Counted from the first letter of the stretch, positions 44,387 through 55,819 are shown. The stretch: DNA of 64,000 bases from Manduca sexta (GCF_014839805.1 NC_051119.1:1676743-1740742); one strand, 5' to 3'. Program-made: numbers and translations. Notes: generated from the letters alone by a model not told the origin.

Positions 44387-44681
44387 ATTTTTTTTTAAAT
44401 ATCTGACTCCGCAGTCAACACCGGGGGAAACCTGCGAATGGGATACTGAAATATCCCGGCTTACCGACTGCAGGGCCCTGGAGGAATAGTTTGGATACCT
44501 GGGGAAGGGAAAGGTGGGAGAAGGAAAAAGAACTGTCTTAGGGTTGGCGAAAGGCAGAAGGCCGGGAAATGTTCGCGAGCCCTCATAAGCTCCGATGTGT
44601 AGTTACAGCCATGACAGAGTTAGGTGCATGGGCGTGCAATTGGTGTGAGCAAGCGCACAAGAATTGCCTCATGGGGTAGTG
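44387..44681 (-). mobile_element. SINE-X copy
   Basis: Poly-T at the left end, then 'gcagtcaacaccgggggaaa', 'ccctcataagctccgatgtg' and 'gcgcacaagaattgcctca', as in the other two SINE-X copies. Target repeats are not clear. Confidence 0.75.
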
Positions 44682-45336
44682 GTCAGGTATTATTTTAAAC
44701 TCCCACGTAAATGAAGTTATGTGTAACAGGAAAAAATATAATTATACACGTAACTATTTCATTAAGTATTCAATGAAATACAAAAACAAGCTTGTTTTGA
44801 ACTGCCACTGCATACTTTAAACCACACGTAACTCTAATTCGAAAAACAATTAGTTTTTGTTGCGGCAGCGTGTTCCAAGGTTTCTTTCAATCCGTTTGAA
44901 TTAAAACCGCAATATCGGCGCGAATTATTTTGATGTGGTTAATAATTGCCTGTTTTTAAATGATTTAATTTGTTGTCTTTTTTTCCAGTTCTACTTTTGA
45001 ATAAACACACCTTTACATTGACGTATATTCTATAGACACGAACGTGCATATAAACTATTTGTTTAAAATCTGAACTAAATTGGCAACCAAAACGTTACTA
45101 ACCTATTTATTCACTTGAACTACAAATATTTCACTTATTTGACTAATATTTTTTATTCTAATCCATGTTTATACTTAGACTCGAGTTCTTATATCATGAG
45201 TGCCACTCCGCACAACCATAAGCTGTCAATATTGACCATACTAAAGTCAGTTTGAATGGATTGCAGTTCAATTTAGTTGAATACAGTGAATGTTCGGAAC
45301 GCCAAATCTGGTACGTAGTATATCGATGAACCTTTA

Positions 45337-45624
45337 TCTATATATATAAAAATGAATCCTTATTTCCCTTGGTCACGCCATCACGCGTGAACGGCTGGAC
45401 CGATTTCACTATTTTTTTGTTTTTGTGTTTGTTATTATCAGGAGAAGGTTTTTATGAAAGAAGAAAATTCAAAAAATTTCGCGGAAAATTAGAAAATTTA
45501 AGAAATATTAACGACGATATTAATTTTACATAACTGTCAGTGGTTTGAAATAACTGTCAGCGATCGACAGAATGCGCGCGTGCATACATAGTTAAGATAG
45601 GACAACGTCTGTCGGGTCAGCTAG
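45337..45624 (+). mobile_element. Helitron-like element, left copy
   Basis: Starts TCTATATATATAAAAATGAA after an A, ends with the hairpin region 'gacaacgtctgtcgggtcag' and CTAG before a T. Classic Helitron ends (5' TC, 3' CTAG, insertion between A and T) and no coding capacity. The right copy is 47548-47830. Confidence 0.7.
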
Positions 45625-45644
45625 TTAGTATTAAAAGAGTTTTG

Positions 45645-45775
45645 GATTTAGTCCACCATAGTTCCGCCTACTGGGCAATTCCTAAGTAGATAATATGTTG
45701 ATTTATCACGTTGATATTTCCTTCACTGTTAAAACAACTGATAATTGATAAAGAATACAAAGAGTCAGTAATTAA
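45645..45775 (-). mobile_element. decayed SINE-A fragment, left copy
   Basis: 'tttagtccaccatagttccg', 'atatttccttcactgttaaa' and 'gataaagaatacaaa' follow SINE-A order on the minus strand. The right copy lies near 47850-47980. Confidence 0.5.
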
Positions 45776-46343
45776 TATTTAGTAAATTTTTGTCACGAGC
45801 AATTATTGTATATCAAAAATGTAATTGTTTCCACCGTCCGTAATATAGGATGAAGTCCAAATCGTGGGAACATCGAAACAATACAACATGTGTCGTGTGT
45901 GAAGGCTGTACAGTATAGACATATATGACGACTATGTATCTTTAGAATAATGTGAGTTACTAGGTAATGCTCGAGGTCCAATTGGCGTAAGAACTTTCTG
46001 GAATTAGTCTTAATCAGCAAGTCGTAATCACAAGTTAGTTATGGCTTGCGTTGAAGCTTGATTTGTTGTTTGAAAATGTTTTATTATTTCCACAATAATG
46101 ATGTTAATGTTATGTATGTTAACTGTATTGCGATTTGTTCGAGATCCCTCATTTTGATCCGGCTCGAATGACTACGTGTGTACTTCCCAACAAAAATCAT
46201 GCCTAGGTATAAGTTTTCTAAAAAATGATGAATATGGTCTTCTTATGCACAAAATAATACGTAAATATTGTCAGTAGCTTATGAATTATTCTGAGAACCT
46301 TCCCAATATCGTTAAAATCTACGAAATTACGCATCTTATCTTA

Positions 46344-46629
46344 TCTTACTAATATTATGAATGCGAATGTTAGTAAAAATATTTGTATGTTAGAAGTGAA
46401 CGCAGCAATCACTGGGTGATTGAATGGATTTGGATGATATTCGATGATGAGATGATTGATCATTGAGATGGTACACGGATAGACCGTGTTATAGACTAAC
46501 ATATTATACGGTATGTTTATCCTGGCAAAATTAGATGGTGTTATGTATCGCCTTATTCTTAATAATCATTAAGGGATTCTTATAACGGGACAGGGTTTTT
46601 ACACGGGCGAATACGCGAACAACGCCTAG
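46344..46629 (+). mobile_element. second Helitron-like element, left copy
   Basis: Starts TCTTACTAATATTATGAATG after an A and ends 'gcgaacaacgcctag' before a T. It differs from the short Helitron family above. The right copy is 48551-48835. Confidence 0.55.
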
Positions 46630-46691
46630 TTTATTATATTAGTAGAAAAGAAAGATCCACACCGTTGTATAAATTAGTCGGCACGACCGAG

Positions 46692-47191
46692 NNNNNNNNN
46701 NNNNNNNNNNNNNNNNNNNNNNNNNNNNNNNNNNNNNNNNNNNNNNNNNNNNNNNNNNNNNNNNNNNNNNNNNNNNNNNNNNNNNNNNNNNNNNNNNNNN
46801 NNNNNNNNNNNNNNNNNNNNNNNNNNNNNNNNNNNNNNNNNNNNNNNNNNNNNNNNNNNNNNNNNNNNNNNNNNNNNNNNNNNNNNNNNNNNNNNNNNNN
46901 NNNNNNNNNNNNNNNNNNNNNNNNNNNNNNNNNNNNNNNNNNNNNNNNNNNNNNNNNNNNNNNNNNNNNNNNNNNNNNNNNNNNNNNNNNNNNNNNNNNN
47001 NNNNNNNNNNNNNNNNNNNNNNNNNNNNNNNNNNNNNNNNNNNNNNNNNNNNNNNNNNNNNNNNNNNNNNNNNNNNNNNNNNNNNNNNNNNNNNNNNNNN
47101 NNNNNNNNNNNNNNNNNNNNNNNNNNNNNNNNNNNNNNNNNNNNNNNNNNNNNNNNNNNNNNNNNNNNNNNNNNNNNNNNNNNNNNNNNNN
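46692..47191. other. assembly gap, 500 N
   Basis: Exactly 500 N, flanked on both sides by the same 1.7-kb sequence. Confidence 0.98.
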
Positions 47192-47547
47192 TTTCCAGTT
47201 CTACTTTTGAATAAACACACCTTTACATTGACGTATATTCTATAGACACGAACGTGCATATAAACTATTTGTTTAAAATCTGAACTAAATTGGCAACCAA
47301 AACGTTACTAACCTATTTATTCACTTGAACTACAAATATTTCACTTATTTGACTAATATTTTTTATTCTAATCCATGTTTATACTTAGACTCGAGTTCTT
47401 ATATCATGAGTGCCACTCCGCACAACCATAAGCTGTCAATATTGACCATACTAAAGTCAGTTTGAATGGATTGCAGTTCAATTTAGTTGAATACAGTGAA
47501 TGTTCGGAACGCCAAATCTGGTACGTAGTACATCGATGCAACCTTTA

Positions 47548-47830
47548 TCTATATATATAAAATGAATCCTTATTTCCCTTGGTCACGCCATCACGCGTGA
47601 ACGGCTGGACCGATTTCACTATTTTTTGTTTTGTGTTTGTTATTATCAGGAGAAGGTTTTATGAAAGAAGAAAATTCAAAAATTTCGCGGAAAATTAGAA
47701 AATTTAAGAAATATTAACGACGATATTAATTTTACATAACTGTCAGTGGTTTGAAATAACTGTCAGCGATCGACAGAATGCGCGCGTGCATACATAGTTA
47801 AGATAGGACAACGTCTGTCGGGTCAGCTAG
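47548..47830 (+). mobile_element. Helitron-like element, right copy
   Basis: Counterpart of 45337-45624, with shorter homopolymers. Confidence 0.7.
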
Positions 47831-48550
47831 TTAGTATTAAAAGAGTTTTGGATTTAGTCCACCATAGTTCCGCCTACTGGGCAATTCCTAAGTAGATAAT
47901 ATGTTGATTTATCACGTTGATATTTCCTTCACTGTTAAAACAACTGATAATTGATAAAGAATACAAAGAGTCAGTAATTAATATTTAGTAAATTTTTTGT
48001 CACGAGCAATTATTGTATATCAAAAATGTAATTGTTTCCACCGTCCGTAATATAGGATGAAGTCCAAATCGTGGGAACATCGAAACAATACAACATGTGT
48101 CGTGTGTGAAGGCTGTACAGTATAGACATATATGACGACTATGTATCTTTAGAATAATGTGAGTTACTAGGTAATGCTCGAGGTCCAATTGGCGTAAGAA
48201 CTTTCTGGAATTAGTCTTAATCAGCAAGTCGTAATCACAAGTTAGTTATGGCTTGCGTTGAAGCTTGATTTGTTGTTTGAAAATGTTTTATTATTTCCAC
48301 AATAATGATGTTAATGTTATGTATGTTAACTGTATTGCGATTTGTTCGAGATCCCTCATTTTGATCCGGCTCGAATGACTACGTGTGTACTTCCCAACAA
48401 AAATCATGCCTAGGTATAAGTTTTCTAAAAAATGATGAATATGGTCTTCTTATGCACAAAATAATACGTAAATATTGTCAGTAGCTTATGAATTATTCTG
48501 AGAACCTTCCCAATATCGTTAAAATCTACGAAATTACGCATCTTATCTTA

Positions 48551-48835
48551 TCTTACTAATATTATGAATGCGAATGTTAGTAAAATATTTGTATGTTAGA
48601 AGTGAACGCAGCAATCACTGGGTGATTGAATGGATTTGGATGATATTCGATGATGAGATGATTGATCATTGAGATGGTACACGGATAGACCGTGTTATAG
48701 ACTAACATATTATACGGTATGTTTATCCTGGCAAAATTAGATGGTGTTATGTATCGCCTTATTCTTAATAATCATTAAGGGATTCTTATAACGGGACAGG
48801 GTTTTTACACGGGCGAATACGCGAACAACGCCTAG
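48551..48835 (+). mobile_element. second Helitron-like element, right copy
   Basis: Counterpart of 46344-46629. Confidence 0.55.
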
Positions 48836-48897
48836 TTTATTATATTAGTAGAAAAGAAAGATCCACACCGTTGTATAAATTAGTCGGCACGACCGAG

Positions 48898-49229
48898 CTA
48901 CCACTGTTTGTGAAGGTCTTTGAAAATATTACTTGGGTATGCATTGAATTTATGAAATTTAAACAAAGATGTCGCCACATATCATGTGATTAAAGGCTGT
49001 TTTTTGTGCGTTAATGGTGGTTGTCTATACTTAAACAATAATTTATAATATTAAACAAATACAATCAAAACAACGACTATAAGTAATTAAAATGTTCGGG
49101 AATAATGTTACTAAATACATAATGTTGTATACTTCATGTGTTCAAACGAACTGGATAATTACTAATTGATATCAAATTGACAGTTGATTGATTGATTGAT
49201 ATATATAATCTATGGTATGTGTGATGACT
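48898..49229. other. unannotated stretch
   Basis: AT-rich, no supported feature apart from a short 'attgattgattgat' run near 49185. Confidence 0.4.
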
Positions 49230-49480
49230 GCTTTATCCTTTTTACATGTGCATGGTAAAGTGAAGCCTCTGCACCTGAAGGTAAGTGAAATAGGGCCTAA
49301 TACAATGTCGACTATAGAGATGATTACCCTCGGCAGTGGATACAATTATGCCGGCCTATTGGAACCGGATATGCTCAGGTTGATCTCGGAACGCGACACA
49401 CTTACGTGCGCCACTATGGCGGGTTTTAACACCTTGTGTACGGTGGTCGCTATAAGGGCGGATATATACCAGCAAATTTC
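49230..49480 (+). mobile_element. SINE-D copy
   Basis: 'ctgcacctgaaggtaagtga', 'tatgccggcctattggaacc', 'cggaacgcgacacacttacg' and 'ggtggtcgctataagggcgg' follow SINE-D. The open frame through it is fortuitous. Confidence 0.8.
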
Positions 49481-49651
49481 ATTTCCGAGACGAACGTCGA
49501 ACGTAGTTAACAATTATGTTTCGAGAATGAAGGACGCTGTTATCGAGTGAAACTGCAAGGGTTCTGTACGTTTTTTGCATATTTTTAGTAGATGCTATTC
49601 GCTTAGATAAAACACTTTTCGAGGGGGATAATAATTCCAATATGTTAATCT

Positions 49652-49981
49652 AGATCAGAGGTTTCCAAACATATTTTATCACAGACCCCTTTCATTTTGC
49701 TGGTTCCGGTGGATCTTTTTTTGGTTTCGCAGAGAGCATTACAACTACCGCCCAGCCATCGCGTGGGGCGACTGTGCAGTCATGTTGGCGTCACCGTGCC
49801 TCTTACGACCCTTATCAATATTATCTACCTACATTGATAAGTGAAGTCAAACCAAAATTTTAATATTTTATTATCAAACCAGATACATTTTTGTGGACCC
49901 TATTTTTGGTTACGCCAACGTAGACCCCCTTGAAGTCTCCCGTGGACCTCTTGGGTTCACCACTTTGAAAATCAATGATCT
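49652..49981. mobile_element. putative hAT-like non-autonomous element
   Basis: Ends 'agatcagaggtttccaaac' (49652-49670) and 'ctttgaaaatcaatgatct' (49963-49981) are imperfect inverted repeats (about 13 of 19 pairs). The interior alternates 'agacccc' and 'gtggacc' motifs. No clear 8-bp target duplication was found. Confidence 0.35.
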
Positions 49982-50171
49982 CGGTCATAGTTTCTCTGTG
50001 CACCTTACATCTAAATACGTTCACAGTTGTCTGCGTTTACCATTTTCGTTAAACGTCTTCAAAGTTTCGAATTAATGTATGTTATGAAGATTCTATTTAT
50101 GATTTTTATATTTTAGTAACTTTAATATAGCTGCGTGTACCTGTTGGTATATGAAAGATATAAAATTGCGT

Positions 50172-50303
50172 TACTAAATTAAACCACCTATCTGTCTGTT
50201 TATCCAGGACTATGTCTGGCAAATTTCATCCAAATCTGTTCAGCGGTTTTTGCGTTTACTCCTAACAGAAAACACTCACATTTATAATATTAGTAGGATA
50301 GTC
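50172..50303 (+). mobile_element. LINE-like 3'-end fragment
   Basis: 'ggcaaatttcatccaaatct', 'gttcagcggtttttgcgttt' and the end 'tataatattagtaggata' are motifs I recall as the 3' tail of common lepidopteran repeats. Confidence 0.5.
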
Positions 50304-50994
50304 AATCCCATATACTTTACTGATTTGTTTTATAAATGAAAAACAAATTGTCCGATCTGAAATCACACCCGAACCTCATAACAGCCGAACCGCTGGTGGA
50401 TCAATAGATTACTCAAAAATATCAATGATAAATTAATATTCGACTAGTATTAAGTATTACACAGGATTTCTTTTTTATCATATTTTTACATAAACAGATT
50501 TATTAATCTTTATTACATATCGTAATCCGTACTTACGTTAGCAATTAGGTAGCACATCTTACGTATGCGTGTGCGCATGAGATAGGCATCACCTTTGTAA
50601 TTTTTATCATTAATTTATGTACTACATGATTCACCCATAAAGTACATAAGCTGGTGCAACAATCTCCATTTCATTGTCCCTAAATTAATATATATATAAA
50701 TATGTTGTGGCAATTCTTATGGCTTTTATTTTAGCGTCGTTTGTGCTGTAGCAACTCTTTATTTCTTAAGTCATATATTCTATAAAGAAACTAATCGTAT
50801 GTATATGCAAACACGTTATGCGGAATTTGCTGAGCATTGTTATTGATTGAAATACAAATCAATAATATATTAATTGAGGAAACAGTTGTTTGTGTAGTTA
50901 TTATTAGGTATAGAGCACCTTCTTTTATATCTACGACGCGCGACGTGTTTGCTATTTACTAGATATAGAATGATTTATATAACAAAGAATATAC
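50304..50994. other. unannotated stretch
   Basis: AT-rich; no supported feature. Confidence 0.4.
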
Positions 50995-51437
50995 ATACAT
51001 GGCATTATGCCTTTATCATAGCTAGGTAGAGTCACATCCACATTTTGACAACTGTGTTAGGTCCTATGTAATAGGACTATTGTCAGTCCTGGATTTGTAA
51101 ATAGGCCGTATAGGCCGCGGCCTATGGGCGGCAGCCTTTTGGGGGCAGCAGATTTCAGAGGACGCTCACTCGGTTTATTTAACTTTAGTGCCTTCCATAA
51201 TACAAACGAATGGAAAATAATTAAGTATTTTAGAAACCTACCTACATGGGGTGGCGGAAATATAGCGGCCTACACTCATTCAAAATATAAATCCGGCACC
51301 GCCTATTGCTGTTCAACTGGCACATTTCTAGACGTCCCGCTGGTACTGAACACGTGTGATCCAATATTATTATGCCCAACCCGGGATTCGAACCGAAATC
51401 TTACGCATGTAATAAAACTATGCCTCCGAAGCAGTCA
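50995..51437 (-). mobile_element. SINE-C interrupted by a hAT-like element
   Basis: The SINE parts 50995-51083 and 51302-51437 (box B-like 'gggattcgaaccgaaat' on the complementary reading) are separated by the insertion at 51084-51301. Confidence 0.65.
51084..51301. mobile_element. hAT-like MITE nested in SINE-C, 8-bp target site
   Basis: Inverted ends: 'cagtcctggatttgtaaa' at the left and the reverse complement of 'aatataaatccggcaccg' at the right, imperfect. Flanks 'actattgt' (51076-51083) and 'cctattgc' (51302-51309) both resemble the SINE-C site 'cctatcgc', consistent with an 8-bp duplication that has decayed. Confidence 0.55.
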
Positions 51438-51539
51438 CAAGTATATAGATTTAATTTAGATTTTGTCATAGAGTATCACTTCTTTTCTTTCCAGTGTAGA
51501 TACGGGAAAGTCTCAACTTTTATGTTTTAAACCGTATTT

Positions 51540-51615
51540 ATGCATATTAGTAGTACCTATATGTGGTGTCTTCCCTTGAGGAAAATTTCACTCTTCGCTA
51601 CTGCTACACAGAGTC
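51540..51615. repeat. repeat family G, fragment
   Basis: 'gcatattagtagtacctata', then 'gaggaaaatttcactcttcg', matches the end of 28036-28300 and 30975-31150. Confidence 0.5.
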
Positions 51616-51689
51616 TAAAATAGCTCAAAACCTCAATTCTGATTCGTTTGATCATTGTGGTCTATTAGTATAACAAAGTGAATATATAA

Positions 51690-51826
51690 ACATACATCAC
51701 GAATTTATTCCGAAGGGATAGGCAGAGATTCATCTAAAGCACTTCCCGCTGTGTGAGTTCCGTCCTATGATGTAATAGGGGCGAACTTATCGCCATATCG
51801 AGCTAAAATTCCCGACTTAGTGCTAT
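51690..51826 (-). mobile_element. SINE-C 3' half, minus orientation
   Basis: 'acatacatcacgaatttatt', 'gtcctatgatgtaatagggg' and 'gaacttatcgccatatcg' read as the 3' half of SINE-C on the minus strand. It faces the next copy. Confidence 0.7.
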
Positions 51827-51865
51827 GTAAGTTTATTTTTTATGCAAAGGTGGAATTAGCGTTCC

Positions 51866-52115
51866 TGTGATAGCTAACTGCCTTGGTAGCGTAGTTGTAC
51901 TGCATGCGCGGTACGGCAGCGCTTTGAGGTCTTGGGTTCGTATCTCGGGTCGGGCAGTGATATTTAGGTTTTTCTGTTCGGTATCAACTCGGAGTTTGGA
52001 ATTTGTGCCTGACATGGCGATAGTCTCGCTACATTTGGCGAAAAGTGGGTGTCTTGGTTGCGCCGCTGCATACCCCCTTAGGGGATAAATGCGTGTTCTG
52101 TGTGTGTGTACTGAC
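51866..52115 (+). mobile_element. SINE-C, full length, plus orientation
   Basis: Head 'ctgccttggtagcgtagttg', box B-like 'gggttcgtatctcggg', then 'ggaatttgtgcctgacatgg' and 'ggataaatgcgtgttctgtg' with a TG-repeat end. Confidence 0.85.
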
Positions 52116-52284
52116 CATTGGGCGCACGCTATAATAATAAGTGGATTGTGAGACTGCTCTACATTAAGCAACTGCCGGCTTGCTACACTTCGCATGTTGC
52201 TCCACACGCGACCGCTAGGAAGACATGACGACATGGATAAACGTTTTCTATAATGCTATTACGTTGTAAAATGGTTGCGGGTTT

Positions 52285-52592
52285 AAATCACTGGTGGTAG
52301 GTCTCTCGTATGTCAGAGTCCGCCTGGGTAGGTACCACCGCAATGTCTATATCTGCCGCCAAGCAGTGTGTAGTCACTGGTGTGTTCCGGTTTGAAGGAC
52401 ATCGTAGCTAATGTAACTAATGGACATAATGATACTTAACATCTCACGTCTTAGGATGGCAAGCGCAGTGGAATACCAAACACTACTTTGTAATTCAAGT
52501 TGTTGGATGGTGTGTCTACTGTTTATGGGCGGTCGTATTGTTTACCATCAGGCGAACGGCAAGCTCGTCTCGTCATCCAAAGCACTAAAAAA
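52285..52592 (+). mobile_element. SINE-B, full length
   Basis: Complete from 'ctggtggtaggtctctcgta' through 'ggtaccaccgcaatgtctat' and 'agcgcagtggaataccaaac' to 'gcaagctcgtctcgtcatcc' and an A-run. Confidence 0.9.
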
Positions 52593-52949
52593 AATCCCAG
52601 GTGGGGACAAGTCCAAAGTCTTTCCAAAACCATTTACCCAAATCACAATTAAGCCAAGTCGTTACTACAATGTACTTAGAAAGTTGCCTTGTTCCCACAC
52701 AGGACTGAAATAGTATCTAGGTAAAAGTGGAAGTTAAGTATAGACTTGTCTCCATATTTATTAGAGTTCAATGACAAGACAAGCAAGCCAGTGGTCTGAT
52801 GCGAAACACACCAATGCATGCACCGATGCTTGGCAGTACAAATAGACAATGCGGTAATTGAATAAATAATCTAACATTTTATACATTCTTAAATCGTTAA
52901 ATTTAAATCTCAGGACCTACCCCTGTTCCATAAATTATGGATGGTAAAG

Positions 52950-53140
52950 TATATTTATATCCACCATACATAAAGTGTTAAATCTGCCAGAGTGTGCCGC
53001 GTTCCGGAATCAGCCTGTGTTTATCGGCTTCATACAGACCGGCATAATTGTGTTGACTGGCGAAGGGTAATCATTTCTCGTCAGTCCACCGTATTTGGAG
53101 CGAACTCTGTTTCCCATTAAGCGCAGTGGGGTTACATTAT
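52950..53140 (-). mobile_element. SINE-D copy, diverged
   Basis: 'gccgcgttccggaatcagcc', 'agaccggcataattgtgttg' and 'cattaagcgcagtggggtta' follow SINE-D on the minus strand. Confidence 0.7.
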
Positions 53141-53452
53141 CGTGCCCTATTGAAATCCTATTATGGGATGGTTACAAACAATGCAAAGTGTGGCAACTCA
53201 ATACTTCTAGTTTTCATGGTTTATCGCTCACTAATCGCCACATAGATCACCGACTTTTATCTAACTGATAATTACTGCGGTCGTATTCTTTATTCATTTA
53301 GATTCCTTACGGAATTGCATATCACGTTCGTTAACCTTTAGCTGGAATCAAAGTATTTTTCCTAGGTGAAAACGTTTTTTAGAAATGAATTAGTATTACG
53401 GACGGCACAGCAAACGCGATATCGATACTGTATTCTTAATACATAGGCAAGC

Positions 53453-53635
53453 GGCGATAGTCTATTTGGGAATGAAACGGACTGCCAAGAACATTATCCG
53501 CAGTTTTAAAACCCAAGAGCACACACCATTTTTCTAAAATTATGTGTGTATTCTTTGTGAATTATCGCTTGCTTTAACGGAGAAGGAAAACATCGTGAGT
53601 ACGGTATATATTACAGGGCTGATATTATTATTAAT
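53453..53635 (+). mobile_element. SINE-A with internal deletion
   Basis: The head 'gcggcgatagtctatttggg' and the body to 'aaaacatcgtgagt' are followed at once by the extreme 3' end 'ttacagggctgatattatta'; about 130 internal bases are gone. Confidence 0.8.
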
Positions 53636-53735
53636 CTACATAATTGAAAAATTTACCCAAAAATTCATGGCGATTTACCATTGCACCTGGTCCTTGGAGG
53701 ATACCCTGTTTCTTGAACTCGATAAGCAGCTATAA

Positions 53736-55486
53736 TCTATCTATACTATTATATAAAACTGAAGAGTTTGTTTGTTTGTTTTTTTGAACGCGCTAATCTC
53801 AGGAACTACCGGCTCAAACTGAAAAATTCTTTTTGTGTTAGATAGCCCTTTGTTCGTGGAGTGCTATAGGCTATATATCATCACGCTATAACCAATAGGA
53901 GCGGAGCAGTAATGGCTTATCTCAGGAACTACCGGTTCGAACTGAAAAATTCTTTTTGTGTTTAATAGCCCTTTATTTGTGGAGTGCTATAGGCTATATA
54001 TCATCACGCTATGACCAATAGGAGCAGAACAGTAATGGCTAATCTCAGGAATTACCGGTTTGAGCTGAAAAAAATATTTTTGTGTTGGATAGCCCTTTGT
54101 TTGTGGAGTGCTATAGGCTATATATCATCACGCTATCACCAATAGGAGCGAAGCAGTAATGGCTTATCTCAGGAACTACCGGTTCGAACTGAAAAATTCT
54201 TTTGTGTTGGATAGACCTCTGTTCGTGGAGTACTATAGGCTATATATCATCGCGCTATAACCAATAGGAGCGGAGCAGTAATGGCTTATCTCAGGAACTA
54301 CCGGTTCGAACTAAAAAAATCTTTTTGTGTTAGATAGCCCTCTGTTCGTGGAGTACTATAGGCTATATATCATCACGCTATCACCAATAGGAGCGGAGCA
54401 GTAATGGCTTATCTCAGGAACTACCGGTTCGAACTAAAAAAAATTTTTTGTGTTAGATAGCCCTCTGTTCGTGGAGTACTATAGGCTATATATCATCACG
54501 CTATAACCAATAGGAGCGGAGCAGTAATGGCTTATCTCAGGAACTACCGGTTCGAACTGAAAAATTCTTTTGTGTTTAATAGCCCTTTATTTGTGGAGTG
54601 CTATAGGCTATATATCATCACGCTATGACCAATAGGAGCAGAACAGTAATGGCTAATCTCAGGAATTACCGGTTTGAGCTGAAAAAAATATTTTTGTGTT
54701 GGATAGCCCTTTGTTTGTGGAGTGCTATAGGCTATATATCATCACGCTATACCCAATAGGAGCGGAGCAGTAATTGCTAATCTCAGGAACTACCGGTTCG
54801 AACTGAAAAATTCTTTTTACGTTGGATAGCCCTTTGTTCCTGGAGTGCTATAGGCTATATATCATCACGCTTTGACCTATAGAAGCAGAGCAGTAATAGC
54901 TAATCTCAGGAACTATTGGTTCGAACTGAAAAATTATTTTTACGTTGGATAGCCCTTTGCTCCTGGAGTGCTATTGCTATAGGCTATATATCATCACGTT
55001 TTGACCAATAGGAGCGGAACAATAATGGCTAATCTCAGGAACTATAGATTCGAACAGAAAAAATCTTTTTCGTTGAATAGCCCTTTGTTCTTGAAGTGCT
55101 ATAGGCTATATATCATCACGCTATGACCAATAGCAGCGGAGCAGTAATGAAACATGTTGCAAAAACGGAGAAAATTTATTAGTTTTGAGAGCTTCCGTTG
55201 CGTGCGCTACGTAAACGGTTAAAGTTATGCAACAATAATGTATGACGGGATTGTTCCTCTTAAAAAGTTCTACAAAAATATATTATAAAACAAAGTCCTC
55301 CGCTGCATCTGTCTGCCTGAACGTGTTAAACTCAAAAACTACCCAACGTATTAAGATGAAATTTGGTATGGAGACAGTGTTAGACCCTGGGAAGAACATA
55401 GGCTCCCGGGAAACTACTACTTTTATAACGGAAAACTTTAGCCTGAAAAACTTTATAACGCGGGCGGAGCCGCGGGCAAAAGCTAG
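53736..55486 (+). mobile_element. complete non-autonomous Helitron with amplified interior (1.75 kb)
   Basis: Starts TCTATCTATACTATTATATA after A (53735), contains 'aactgaagagtttgtttgtt' and 'gaacgcgctaatctcaggaa', and ends with hairpin 'gcgggcggagccgcgggc' and CTAG (55483-55486) before T. There is no Rep/helicase gene, so transposition would depend on a source elsewhere. Between the ends, bases 53770-55145 are a tandem array. The 3' part (55150-55486) is the standard tail seen at 16167 and 62728. Confidence 0.85.
53770..55145 (+). repeat. 11-unit minisatellite, about 123 bp per unit, inside the Helitron
   Basis: The marker 'ctataggctatatatcatca' recurs near 53866, 53987, 54112, 54234, 54356, 54478, 54600, 54724, 54847, 54973 and 55098. 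Each unit also has 'aactaccggttcgaactgaa' and 'ccaataggagcggagcagta'. Unit length varies with small indels in the A and T runs. Confidence 0.95.
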
Positions 55487-55506
55487 TTTTATTATATTTT
55501 AGTTAG

Positions 55507-55819
55507 TTGGGTGTGGAACGGACTGCCGAGACGAATGTCCGCAGGTTCAAATCCCAAGGGCACACACCTCTGACTTTTCTAAAAAATCATGTGTGTATTC
55601 TTTGTGAATTTATTGTTCGCTTTAACGGTGAAGGAAAACATCGTGAGGAAACCTGCACATCCGAGAAGTTCTCTATAGGAATTTCGAAGGTGTGTGAAGT
55701 CTACCAATCCGCACTAGGCCAGCGTGGTGGACTAAGGCTTAATCCCTCTCAGTAGTAGAGGAGACCCGTGCTCAGCAGTGGGCAAGTATATAATACAGGG
55801 CTGATATTATTATTATTAT
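55507..55819 (+). mobile_element. SINE-A just downstream of the Helitron, 12-bp target duplication
   Basis: 5'-truncated by about 19 bases. 'tattttagttag' flanks it at 55495-55506 and 55820-55831. The tail is a run of ATT units. Confidence 0.9.

Larger units (their letters stand above)
44982..46691 (+). repeat. 1.7-kb segment repeated across the gap, left copy
   Basis: 1710 bases that match 47192-48897 almost perfectly, differing mainly by single bases in homopolymers. Its right end coincides exactly with the first N of the gap. Confidence 0.97.
47192..48897 (+). repeat. 1.7-kb segment repeated across the gap, right copy
   Basis: 1706 bases matching 44982-46691; its left end coincides exactly with the last N. 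After 48897 the sequence is new ('ctaccactgtttgtgaaggt'). Confidence 0.97.

Noticed and set aside
49212..49550. 112-codon frame
   Set aside because: It is SINE-D read through; other copies of the element have stops in this frame.
53770..55145. CRISPR-like regular repeat spacing
   Set aside because: Units are 123 bp and similar over their whole length, with no unique spacers, and lie between Helitron ends in an insect genome.
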